Source: Calliopum simillimum (Eukaryota > Arthropoda > Insecta > Diptera > Lauxaniidae). Taken from it: a DNA stretch of 64,000 nucleotides. Numbering within the stretch: the stretch's first letter is position 1; the number at the start of each line of letters is the position of its first letter. The position numbers were made by a program, and so were the translations under genes. The stretch spans positions 82,655,697 to 82,719,696 of the forward strand of contig OX638371.1 in assembly GCA_951812925.1 (NCBI GenBank). The letters run 5' to 3'. This document shows positions 1-12,800 of the stretch, piece by piece. The notes beneath the pieces were generated by a model. It had not been told where the DNA came from. It saw nothing but the letters and a program-made list of their open reading frames with translations, and searched no databases.

Positions 1-430
1 TAGGAGCATTCGAATGTCAAATTCTGTTTGGACAACATTTGCTTAATATACAAATTTAATACCTCTTCATTTCATAGGACATTAGTGTAGCGGTCTAACG
101 AGTTGATAAATGTAAGTAAAAATAATAAATATAAATAATATATAAGTAAGTAAAAATAATATATCACATGGACGGTCGTGGATTCAAATCCTGGTGCTGC
201 CAGTTTTTTGCTTCTTTTTTTTTATTTCATTGAAAAAACGCTTACCGCAGCATTACAAATAAGCGCTTCAAAAGGCCTTTTGAAGTAAGGCTGCGGTAAG
301 CTTAAGCGCGCTTACATCCTACGACATGCAATGTTAAAAGGAAAGAATAGTTCTTACGGAGCGGAAGCGCTTATTGGTGAAAAAGATGCACTTCAGAAGG
401 CTTTTTGAAGCACTTATTTTCCTCTTGGGT
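1..430 (+). repeat. SINE-like repeat with tRNA-like B box, copy A, cut by window edge
   Basis: Begins at or before base 1. Contains TGGATTCAAATCC (a good RNA polymerase III B box) about 180-195 and a weaker A-box-like TAGTGTAGCGGTC upstream, separated by an AT-rich expansion. A tail with AAGCGCTTC-type inverted motifs ends at CTTTTCCTCTTGGG. Inverted copy at 8118-8521, partial copy at 15490-15720. Confidence 0.7.
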
Positions 431-842
431 ATTTAATAACTATAACTTCACCGTTTTTTTAAATTATTTCTGTGCAAAATTGGCAAAACTAGGTATCGAG
501 CAATTTTTGTGAAAATTAGTTATGTAGTCCAAGGTATTGTACACGTTGAGATCCTCTAGCTGCCAAATCTAGATTTGCTCTAGGGCTTGTAGTTCCTTAG
601 AAAAACAACTCGAAAAACCGGATATTGTGATTTTTTTATATCATCTAAAAATTTAAATTTGCTCTACTGAAAAATTATGATAACAAGCGATACCTAGTTT
701 TGCCATCTTTTTACAGATTTAATGTAACAATTTAAAATTTCATATCTCCAACTTTGTGAGTACTTTATTCAAAAATTTAATCAAATATTACAAAATTCTA
801 TATATAGTAAGTAAATATACTGATATTGCATTGAAAACTTAC

Positions 843-890
843 ATCTTCTCTATCCCATTGCGATCTTAGTTGTTTCACATATTCCTGAAG
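843..890 (-). CDS. Micro-exon, 48 nt (LQEYVKQLRSQWDRED), last one seen
   Basis: Acceptor TATTTCTAG, donor GTAAGTTTTC. Paralogue of 15957-16004. The strong donor means another exon must follow to the left, within the first 840 bases or outside the window; I could not identify it. Confidence 0.7.
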
Positions 891-3800
891 CTAGAAATAT
901 ATACATAGATTTTGATTATTTTTTTAGCAGAGAAAGTAAGTATTCAGTTTATTGAATAGTTTTCATGAGAACAACGTCATAAAAATGGTACTTAAGAGGT
1001 GTCTCAAAAAGAAATTTATCAGGAATGTTCTCAATTCCTATTTCGATCCGAATCGGAATTGTATCAATCTTAAGGTGCTCTGCGTTTCGATTTTGAACAC
1101 CATATCAGAATTACGTTTTAGAAAGACAAATTAAAACCAGAAGCCAATTTTTGCTAGAACAAAAGTTTTGGCCTAAGGTCATATCAATTATTATCCGCAA
1201 TAAACAGGCCTGTTCCGTAATCTGCGTGGTTTTAATTATTTTTCACTTAGGAGGCTTTTTGATGAAAATGGTGAGTCACACTATAAAAAGTACAAGAATC
1301 TTTTTCGTGAAGAATTACAGGTTCTACATATATATAATATTGATTTGTATTTACTGAAAAGTAACTGTTTCGGAAATATTGGATAAAGTCGAATTTGTCG
1401 ACTTTTTGCGGTTTTTTAAGAATATTTCCTAAATGGTTACTTATTGTTAATGCAAATAAATGTTCTTTGTAGAACCTGTAATTCTCCATAAAAAAGATTC
1501 TAATACTTTTTATCGTATGACTCACCATTTTCATCGAAAAGCCTCCTAAATGAAAAGTAATTGAAACCACACGGATTACGGAACAGGCCTGAAAATTTAC
1601 ATTTTTTAAAAGGGTCTCATTTTGGCGCTTTGCTAACTATAACTACGGTTAAGAAGTAAAACTAAGTAAGTGTATAAGAATTGGTAAGCGCTTAGTGAGT
1701 TTTACCTCTTAACGGAGGATTTAATGTAATAATTTCAACTAAAAAAGATCAGACGTTAATAAAATATTCAGATCTTCAACTTTGCAAGTACTTTTCTTCA
1801 ATACTTTAAACAACTATTACAAAATTCCATATACTTAGTAAGTAAATATAATGATGTTGCATTGAAAACTTACATCTTGATAATTTGATACCTGTCCTAT
1901 ACCTTGCTGAACATCATTTGGCTATAAATATATAAACAGATATTGATTATTTTTGTTGTAGAAAAGGTAGGTATTCTGGTTATTGAATAGTTTTTGTAAG
2001 TCGTAAAAATGATACATAACAGCTGTTTCAAAAAAAAATATTTCAGGAGTGTTCTCAATTCCGATTTGGTGAAACAAATGGTTCATTATCAAAACCTCTT
2101 GTAGTTTATTACTTAATTTTATGTATGTATTCTCTTTTAACTCCTAGGAGAAGCATATGGCTAATATGAGACTTTTCCATTTGTTGCGATCCCTTGCGAT
2201 GACTTTGATCTCTTGCCATGACTTTCCCAATTCTTGTATTTCCTTTTCCAGCGACCTTTTCCAGTTGGTTTTGGGTCTACCACGTCCTCTACTGTTTTGT
2301 CGATTCTATTCAAGAGCCTGGCGACAAACTTAACTGTGTGATTTCCGGAGAGTGTGACCAATCCATCTCCATTTGCGCAGCTTGACCTCGATTGCTATAG
2401 CCCTCTGATTGCATTTTTGATGTAGCTCGGCATTTGATATAGTGCGAGGCCACCAAACCTTTAGTATACGCCTTAAGCATTTGTTGACGAATACTTGCAG
2501 CTTGTTTGTTAGTTGTTCAGTAACAAGCCATGTTTCGCACCAATATAACAAAACCGATTTCACATTTGAATCAAAAATGCGCACTTTCGATTTGGTGGAT
2601 GTAACTGAAGAAGACCATATTCTGTTCAGTTGGGCCAATGCGCCTTTTGCTTTTGCTATTCTTGAGTTGATATCCTCTTTTGTTTCACCATCCATGGAGA
2701 TAATGCTGCCTAAATACGTGAAGTTATCGACGTTTTCGATGTCATCACTGCCAACTCTAAACGTGATGTCCTTCCTTTTGTGATTCCAAGACAAGGTCTT
2801 CAATTTTGCTTTGCATATCTGAGTGTTTGGACGATACGAGGCAAATGTCGTCAGTGTAGTCGAGATCTTAAACTTCAACTTAATTTCCGGCGGCTCAGTA
2901 TTGATTTTCCACCCATGGAAGTTTTTAAGAATTTTTCATAGATTTTTTTGTTGTTCTTGACGCAAAAAAGTTTGACCCGGCCTAATATACATACTAAATG
3001 AAACTATTGCACACTGGACTATATAGATTACAACAAATATGAGTCATAAAGCATGACGAACATAAAAAACTTATAGCACACTTACCGGTCCACAAGGTCC
3101 AAGTGTTTCTGGTTCTTCACATTCTGGCTAAAAATTTTAAAAAAAGAATAGTTTATATAGAAATTCACAGATTGACGGTGACACGGCGGTGAAATGGCGC
3201 TTTCGATCTAAACATGAGTGCTCAGTAGAAATTCTTATAAATAGGTATTCTTTGGGGTTTTCTGAATACTGTGGAAAAAAAATTTTGAAAATCCGTCCGG
3301 CCGTTTTTGAACAATTGTATTTTGAGAAATTTACTTAAATTTTCACATGGAACAAAAAAAACCTAAAAAATAAAACCAAAAAAAAAAAACAGATAAAACA
3401 GATAAAAATTTTGACGTATTTTTTAATGCTTAATCCTTAAAGTGCAAACAGCATCATTTTTAGCCATTTTTGAAGTTATATAACAACTTAGGATAGTTTT
3501 TGGCAATGAATCTTGATGCGGTATTTGAAAGTACTTGTTTTGGTCTTCAAAACCCATATATAATTATATCAAAATCTTTCTATATCTCTGAAATATCTTG
3601 AACTAAATTAACGAAAAACCATGTTTTTTGCGGTTTTTCAACTTCTTTGGCTAGGATTTCCGAAAAAAAAAAATATCGTTATAATTCAAAGCGGGCTTTA
3701 GGGACAAAAACTAGTGCTTTAAAATTTGATATCAAGATTTATGGTTAGAAACTGAGTTGTTATATAACTTCATAAATAGCTAAAAATAGTGTTTTTTCCA

Positions 3801-6800
3801 CTTTTAGGTTAGGTGAGATATCCTGAGTTCTGATAAGTTAACGCAATTCCAATACATCTAAAATAACTATTCTGCTTTTGTTTGTTTGTTTTATTTTTTA
3901 GATTTTTTTCCTTTTGTATGGAAATTTTAGTGAAATTTTCAAAACAAGATTTTTCAAAAACGGCCCGACAAATTATTTTAATTTTTTTCCACAGTGAAAA
4001 AAAAAAAAAAATTATGTATCGAGATTTCCGGTAATGTACGGTAGAGTAAAATAACGCAAAATTTTGGGTAAAAAACGTGGTTTTTGGCGATATACGAAAT
4101 TAAGCGTTTTTCATTTTTTACTCGACATGAGGGGGGCTTAAATGAAAAAAACATCAAAGTCAATTTATCTTTCATCAAGGAATTTGCTTGAGTTTTTTCA
4201 CAATTTTTGGACCTGTTATGTGACCGTAATGATCGATTTAAATTTTTTTAACCCATTCCCTCATCGTGTCCCACATTCGGTTTTTCTGAATTTTACGTGA
4301 GTATATTTAGAAAGGTACCCCTACTTCTTCTGAAATGTGTGCTCTCGCGTGTATTATCGGAAATCTTGTTTTTCACAAAAATTTCAGGTAAAAGTAATTC
4401 CTGACAGCCCCTCAATGGGATATACTCATATGTATATTATAAACTGTTTATAAATAACTATGTTGAAATAAGAATAAAGGAGAAAAAAAGCTCATAGATT
4501 TTGCCTAACATTTAAATACTCTGGTTACAAATATTACTTACCGGAGGTTCTGTATATGTTGCATGCACTCTTGGAGAACCCTTATAGTAAAGGATAATAC
4601 ATGAAATAAAAAACAATTTATTACAATGTTCAACGAATTTAAGACTTTTGATTTTATTTGATTCAACCGACTTAAGCACATTATTTATTATTATTTCAAT
4701 TGAGGAGTTGCGTCCAAGAACGCCCTTAGTCGTCTAGGGAATTTTTGCACCCATTGGTTTTTGAAAAGTTTGGGCCCTCAACTACGAGTATATGTGTACA
4801 TAATTGCAATTTTCAATCCTAATCACAAAATGCTGTAGAGAAATATTTATATGACGCTTTAGCGAATAGTACGACGAAATGCCATTCTTCGACTTATGAA
4901 GCTCTTGCACGCAATGCCTCAATTGTTTGATATAGCATTTGGAAGGATTATGTTGGAACATAGGAGTGACGATACTAAATTTCAAATCTGAAAGAAAAAG
5001 TCTATCCAGCAGATTTTTTTGCATGCTTACAAAAAAAATAGTAAAGGTGTTACATTTGGCCTGGCCAAACATTAAATACCCTACACTGCAGTATTTTGAA
5101 AATGTTGCTTATATGGGAGGTGTCACGCCCTTTTGTCCAAGTTCACCCAGTTTTTTCTCAGAGCGTGCATTTATAGTTTTTAGTGTCGAAATTCAGTTGA
5201 GTTATCTCAAAAAACGTTTTAAGTATAGCATTTTAAAGCTTTTGCTTATACAAAAGGTGTCACGCTCACTTGTCCGAATCCGCCCAGTTTTTGCTTAGAG
5301 CTTCCGCTAATAATTCGTAGTATTTAAGTGTATTTTAGTTGAATTGTTGTGAAAAATACTCCTTAAGTTGCATTTTGAATATATTTTTTATATGGGCGGT
5401 AGGCGTGTCCGTGTCCGCACCAAATTTCATTGAATTATCATGGTTAGTTTTCCCGTAAAAAATATTTTCACGCACAGCCAGCCAGACGGACATGGCTATA
5501 CCGACTTAGGAGGTGAAGCTGATCAATAATATATATACTTTTCTATATCTGCCACGCCTCCTTCTCTGCGTTATAAACGGAAGGACAAAGTGAATATACC
5601 CTGGGTGTAGGGTATAAAAAGAATTATTGTTATTATTCATAAATTATCTATAAATTATTCGTTGAGATAAGAATAAGGGAGAAAAAAGCTCATACATTTA
5701 AGCTAACATAATAAATAAAAAAATATTTCTTACTCGTGCAGGAGATTGCGTAAATGTTGGACGCACTCTTGGAGAACACTAATGGTTAATGATAAAACAT
5801 GAAATAAAAAACAATTACAAAACAATTACACTGTACAACAAATTTTAGACTTTTGATTTTATTGGAGTTCGGACAAGGTAATTATTATTCCTTGCTATTG
5901 GCATAATTGGACTGCATTTACAAAATTTTTCCATCACGTCTCAGTTTTGAATTAAAATGGCAAATCAAGACTCATGACTTGCATCCGCACAAAACTAAAT
6001 TAATAAATTTCGTCAGAATTTGAAAAAAAAAATGTCAAACGATGCAGAAAATACCAAAAATTTCAAATTTGCGACCCAATCCTTAAGCTTTTTTTGCCAA
6101 AATAAAGCCGTTATAATAATTGGGCACAAAACTGCGATGAGTTTTTTTTATTTTATATTGGGGGTTATCGTGAATTAATATTCCAGTCTGAGTAAAATTA
6201 CCCCGGAATATTGATTTAACGCTTTGGAACCGGCTGCGACAATACATGTATATAAATTGGGATATGAGGAATTCTCAAAAATTGTGGAATTCTACAGTTT
6301 TTGAGGCACATTCACCAAACTTGGTGGAGAGGTCACTTTTTATATTAGAATCAAAAATTGGAAGGGTGCTTGTCAAAAAAAAAAAAGTAAAAAAAGTTAC
6401 GCATATATATATGAAGCAAAACACGTCAAGTGTACCAGCTGAAAATTTTTTTGTCTCCGATTTCGCTCAAATTTGGCAATATAGTAGTCCTAATATACAA
6501 AGACAATATTCCGGGAGGATTTGGTCCTAGTACTATTAATTGTTAAAATACAGGGTGTTGAAGTTGGCGTTTTTAGTGATTTTCATGAAAAGGTGTTTTT
6601 TCAAAAATTTAGAGCTTACACCAAAGTTTGTAAAGTAACTTGTCCCATTCATTTTTAAATGTTCTTTTTATAAAAAAATATTACATGGTGAAAAAAATTT
6701 TTTTTCACCGAAATATTTTAAACTTAAAAATACTTTTGAATTTTTTTTAAAAAAAAACCCCTCTTAAATTTTTTTTAAAAGTACTTCAAATTAAAGCATA

Positions 6801-9800
6801 ATTTAAAAGCTTTAAAATGATGTGTGACTCAAGATGGTATTCGGTCGTTGGATGTGAGTTTTTGGCTTTTAAACGCCCACAGCAGGCAAAACTCTTTGTT
6901 TACTCAAGAGGAAGGCATCTTACGAAAAAAGCGTTTAAAAGCCAAAAACTCTCATCCAACGACCGAATACCATCTTGAGTCACACATCATTTTAAAGCTT
7001 TTAAATTATGCTTTAATTTGAAGTACTTTTAAAAAAAATTTAAGGGGGGTTTTTTTTTAAAAAAAATTCAAAAGTATTTTTAAGTTTAAAATATTTCGGT
7101 GAAAAAAAATTTTTTTCACCATGTAATATTTTTTTATAAAAAGAACATTTAAAAATGAATGGGACAAGTTACTTTACAAACTTTGGTGTAAGCTCTAAAT
7201 TTTTGAAAAAACGCCTTTTCATGAAAATCACTAAAAACGCCAACTTCAACACCCTGTATTTTAACAATTAATGGTACTAGGACCAAATCCTCCCGGAATA
7301 TTGTTTTTGTATATCAGGACTACTATATTGCCAAATTTGAGCAAAATCGGAGACAAAAAAATTTTCAGCTGGTACACTTGACGTGTTTTGCTTCATATAT
7401 ATATGCGTAACTTTTTTTACTTTTTTTTTTTTGACAAGCACCCTTCCAATTTTTGATTCTTATATAAAAAGTGACCTCTCCACCAAGTTTGGTGAATGTG
7501 CCTCAAAAACTGTAGAATTCCACAATTTTTGAGAATTCCTCATATATTGTCCCAGCCGGATCGAAAGGGTTAAGCAAGATTCATCTAACTAAAAAAAGAT
7601 AGTTTTTGATTCCTTAGTATATTTTCTCAACAAAACGGGCATTCAAGAAGATCTGTCGGATCGACTTAATTTTTTTTTTTCAGATTTGAAATTTTTCCCA
7701 TCGTTTGACAATTTTTCTTGTAAGTTCTGACTTAAAAATTTTTAATTTATTTTTTTGTGGGTGTAAGTCGTGAGTTTTGATTTGCCATTTTATCTGAAAA
7801 CTGAGACTTGACAGAAAATTTTTGTAAATGCAGTCTTAGTATGTCAATAGCAAGGAATAATAATTAAGTACATAGTCGGTACTCAGATATTTTTTTGCAG
7901 TGTTATCAATGAATTATGTACATAGTGCCGCTCAAATGCTTTTCAACTAAAATCAATTTCGAAGAAATACCTAAATATATGCAACGATATTCCTGGATTT
8001 AGTTGAATGCCATTTTAATTAGCATTCTATTATTTAAAAAAACCCCAAAATATTATTCCTCTACCTTACAACAACAACAAAATTGGTGCCCAAGCAAAAC
8101 CAACCATTTTTCCTCCCCAAGGGAAAAAGAAGTGCTTCAAAAACCCTTCTGAAGTGCATGTTTTTCACCAATAAGCGCTTCCGCTCCATAAGAACTATTA
8201 TTTTTTTTTAATATTGCATGTCATATAATGTAAGCGAGAAAAAGCTTACCGTAGCCTTACCATAAAGGGATTTTTGAAGCGCTTATTTGTAATGCAGCGT
8301 AAGCGTTTTTTCAATAAAATTAAAAAAAAAAAAGAAAACAACTGGCCGCACCAGGATTTGAATCCACTACCGTCTGCGTGATAGATAGAAACAGATTATA
8401 TTTACTTACATTTACCAACTCTAGACTGTTACACCAATGAGCGATGATATGAAGAGCTTTTATATTTGTATATTAAGCAAATGTTGTCCAAACAAAATTT
8501 GACATACAAATGCTCCTACAGCCTCACATAGAATCATTGTGTAATCAATTTCAATTCAATGAAGCAAAAGTAAATAAATAAGAGAAAGGAAAATAGAAAA
8601 GTGAAATAAAAAAAAAATTTAACAAATAATATTTTAATGAAAAAAAAAAAAAGAAAAAAAAAAAAAAAGAAAAAAAAAATCACCCGGGCAAGGTTCGAAC
8701 CCATGTTGTTCTTACTGAAGCCTTATACAAAATCATTGTGAAAGTGCTTCTAAATTTCTATGGGGACAAGCACTTTTGAAGTACGCTGATATAGTACTTA
8801 TAGTACATGCCCATAAAATACGAGCCAAAAGCTATTTAGGGCATTATAATGATCATACAAAACAAATTTAACCTTCGTGGATCCAATTTTAATCCCTTTG
8901 TAAATATGAGTGATAGTTTTCTAATTTTTTTAATAGCAACGATTTTTAAAAAAATTCTATCAGGCATGTTCTCAATTTCGATTTTGATCGTAATCGGAAT
9001 GGAATCAATCTTAAGGTGCTGTGCAATTCGAAAATACAAATGGAATCGGAATTTCATTGCAATAAATAAAATTATCTACTGTTTCCAACCCGATTCACTG
9101 AATTGGTGGTTCAATTTCAAAACGCAGAGCACCTTAAGATTGATTACATTCCGATTCCGATCAAAATTGGAATAAAAAAAGATGCCTGTATAAGTTTTGT
9201 AACCAGCCTTCAACTGAATTGCATCTCTAATTTCTTTATCATCTGCTTTAAATCTTTACCTGATAATCATCAACGACCGTTTTTGCAAGACATCTTTTTC
9301 CAGCTTTGTGAACTTGGCACCCAAGATATAAAAAAACCAAAATATTTTTTTACGTAATTTAACCGCGTAGTTTAATCGTTTTCGAGATATCGAGGTTTAA
9401 AACTGAAAACGAAGTTTTCTTTGCAATTATTTATTACGTTTGTAGTTCAAATAATTCTACAAATGATTTTCTACAGCTTCAAACGGTTGTAATAGATGGG
9501 TTCTCACAAACATGTATATATGGCTCAAAATCACCAAGTTGGCCGATTCTAAGATTAATTTTTTGACAAAGTAAGTATGTCACAAATATGTCCATTACTT
9601 GCGCATAGCATTTTCTTATCTAGTCAGTAACTTTGAATTTTTTAAAATAAATATAAAATCGAAAGGTGTAAATCATTAAATGGAAGTAAATGGAATCGAT
9701 TTTACCATAGCCCAGCTGAAAGATTGGCTTTTCAGCTAAGGAAAGTATGATTTTAGTTGCAATGCATTTGAGTGGCACTGTATATATGTGTGTATTTATG

Positions 9801-12800
9801 TAAAAATAAAATACTGACTGTATGGCTCTTATGGGCTTCGAAATAATTTAACCAATTTGAACTAGCCCAATGTGCACAAAAACGGATGAGGATCCGTTTC
9901 GAACCCGTTACGAGTTCATAAAGGTATAAAAAACGTAATCCGCGGTAACGGATCCATTTCGAACCCGAAACGTACATCAAAAACGAATTCAAAATGCTGT
10001 GTTTAAATAAAAAAAAAATAACATTTTGAAGCGCTTATTAGCGATTAAAAAAAAAAATAAAAAGAAAAAAAAGGAAGAAAAATAAAGGGCAAAAATCCAC
10101 CTCTGGTAGGATTCGAACATGGGTAAATCCGTTTCGAATCCGTAAATACTTCAAATACGAACTCAAAACGGATTTGCTTTAATTAATTTTAATGATGATA
10201 AAAAAATTATTTTTGATTTGTTTTTTTTTTTTTTGTTTTTATCATTTTATTTTATAACGTACGATTTTTTGTAAACTTTTCAAATTCTGTTTGAAGAAAC
10301 GTTTTTGATTCCAAATTTTGAGTATGATATTATTTTTTATCAAAAGAAGGGAAGAGAAAGAACACAAAATACTTATAAAAAAACAACAGAAATTTGTTCA
10401 ATATACGAACTTTAAATCTCAACATCAGATAAGTCTACATCAGACAAGTCTGCATCATATCGGTCAATAGCCTAGTTGTCTAACATCTCGTGTATGAATA
10501 GTGATTCCCCTGGAGCCTAAGTTCGCCTCTCGGTCGGGCTAGAATTTTTTTAATTAAAAATAAGCGCTTCACCATTTTTCTTCTTTTTTTTTATAAGCAG
10601 CATTAACATTATTAAAAGCGAATCCGTTTTTAATTCGTTTTTGATGTACGTTACAAGTTCGAAACGGATCCATAAAAGTGGAAAAAACGATTCCCTTTTT
10701 TTTTGGAATCTCGCCCGCAAACAGATCAGTAACGTATACGAAACGGATAATAAGTTCGAAAATATGGACCCGTTACGGATCCGAAACGAGTCCGTTTGGC
10801 ACACTGGGAGTTTTTTTAAAGTTTTTTGTTATGGTGTGATCTTATGAAGGAAAAGTAGCATCCAAGTTCTGACCTTTAGGACTTTTTTTTAATTTTACTT
10901 ACATCGCGCGTTGCATTCCCAGACCCTTGAGAACTATATGATGTTTCATCCTATTGATAAAGACAGTTTAAGCAGATACACACAAAACTATATATATTCC
11001 GCAAAATTTCAAAACTTACGCCAGCAGCTGCGAAAAATTCATCAGTGTCTTCTTCTGTCGGCTGGAAATGATAAAGAAATTTAAAGTATAATAGGTTAAT
11101 AGGTATGCATAATTATTTTACTTAAAGTCGAATATAATAACATGTCGCCAGTAGTTAAAATTAAAGCAATTAGAAAGCTATATTCCATTGAATTTTCTTT
11201 TAAAAACATTTATCACTATCCTTTTGCTTGAAACATTGATGGTGGTGAGGCTCAAATTTCAAAATCATAAAGGTCGTGGAATATATACAATGTGTGCAGA
11301 AAAATCATTATGAAACTTTTTCAACCCTGCATATTGGCTTACAGAAATATAATTTTACATATGTTTATCACATATTCTGGCCTTTCTAGCGATTGTTTTG
11401 ATGACACAGACAATGATGATCTCAGTTCTTATCGTAGAGATTTCAATTACAGCAGTCAACTACATATGTCCGACCACGACTAACAAATCAGAGTAACAAA
11501 AATTCTTTTAAGAAGATAAATGTATCTTCTTGTATTACATTTAACCCGAATAAGAACCAGTTTCAGCATCTAAAATTTTTTAGTTTTCCACTGAACTGCC
11601 CAGTGTAATTAAAAATTTTAAGGAAAACTCTTTTTTTTTTGTTTTCTTTTACATAGAATTTCATATGTATTTTTTTCAATTACCTCATATTGAAGACCAT
11701 CATCATACAACGTCTGAAATTGATTAAAAAATTTAATTCAATATACATATTTTAAGTCATGTACATTAAAGTGGATCAACCACCATACCGGAAAAAAATA
11801 TTTTTGGTAATCCTCGACATCTTGTTAGACATTTCAAAAAAAATTTAGTCTCAGGTGAAAACTTTTAAAAGGCTTTATGTTTTGGCGTGCAAAAAAGGAA
11901 CCCTAGAATCAATGTCCTGAGACAGAGAGCAACCTTCTAATATAGACAAACAAGAAAGTATTTGCTCCAAGAAAAATTCCAACCTTATTAAAGTTTTCAC
12001 CAAAAACAAAGTATTTTATGAAATGTCTAATATGCTAGGCTATAGGCGAACTACAGTATGGACATTATGAGTAACGAAAACCGAGCTCAGATTCTTTTAG
12101 ATAGAACCCCAAATAAAAACTGAAATCAGTAATACGTCACTACAATGAGTTTACCTTGCGTAAAAGTGCAAAAAAAACACCAGCTAGTAAAATTATTCAT
12201 TCTGAAACTCACAACAGTGATTTTTGCACTTTTACGCAAGGATAACTCAGAATCCTGACATGATAGTAAAAAACGAAGTTTTGATTCGTAATAAGGAGAT
12301 CCAATTTTCAAGATTTACTTACAGGGTACGAATAATTTAGTGGATCCGTAACAAATGTTCCATTCACAGCCTGAGGAGGCTTTTGAGAAAAGAAAATATA
12401 GAGCAATTTAATATACATACAATATAATACAAAGGTATATTCTGCAATATTTCAAGACTTACGCAAGTAGGTGTGCTTTGAACAACCGGCTGAAAAATAT
12501 TTTTAAAAAATCTTTATTAAATTTGTACAAATAAAACAGAACAAATTTTGATAACACTCAAACCGTTTCTACGTAGGCTGCTATATATGTATATTACTGG
12601 CCTGGGCAACACTAATGTCAATAGCTTAAATCTGACAACACCATAATAAAGTTTGACATTTTTTAGCATAAACGTACTAAGTACATTTTGACGTACGACC
12701 ATCATTTGTGTTGTTTACAGTGACTTGAAAAAATCTATTTGGCAAAAAAATGGAATTAACTCGTGAACATTTTTCACAACTTTCGACGTGGATTATTACG

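Noticed and set aside
6246..7021. ORFs of 94 and 65 codons in the 6-7 kb palindrome
   Set aside because: They read homopolymer-rich palindrome arms and show no domain or splice context.
8685..8705. Possible tRNA genes at B-box matches (190, 8690, 10110, 10520, 15510, 44730, 45090)
   Set aside because: No complete cloverleaf or CCA-adjacent acceptor stem; they are parts of SINE-like or TIR elements.
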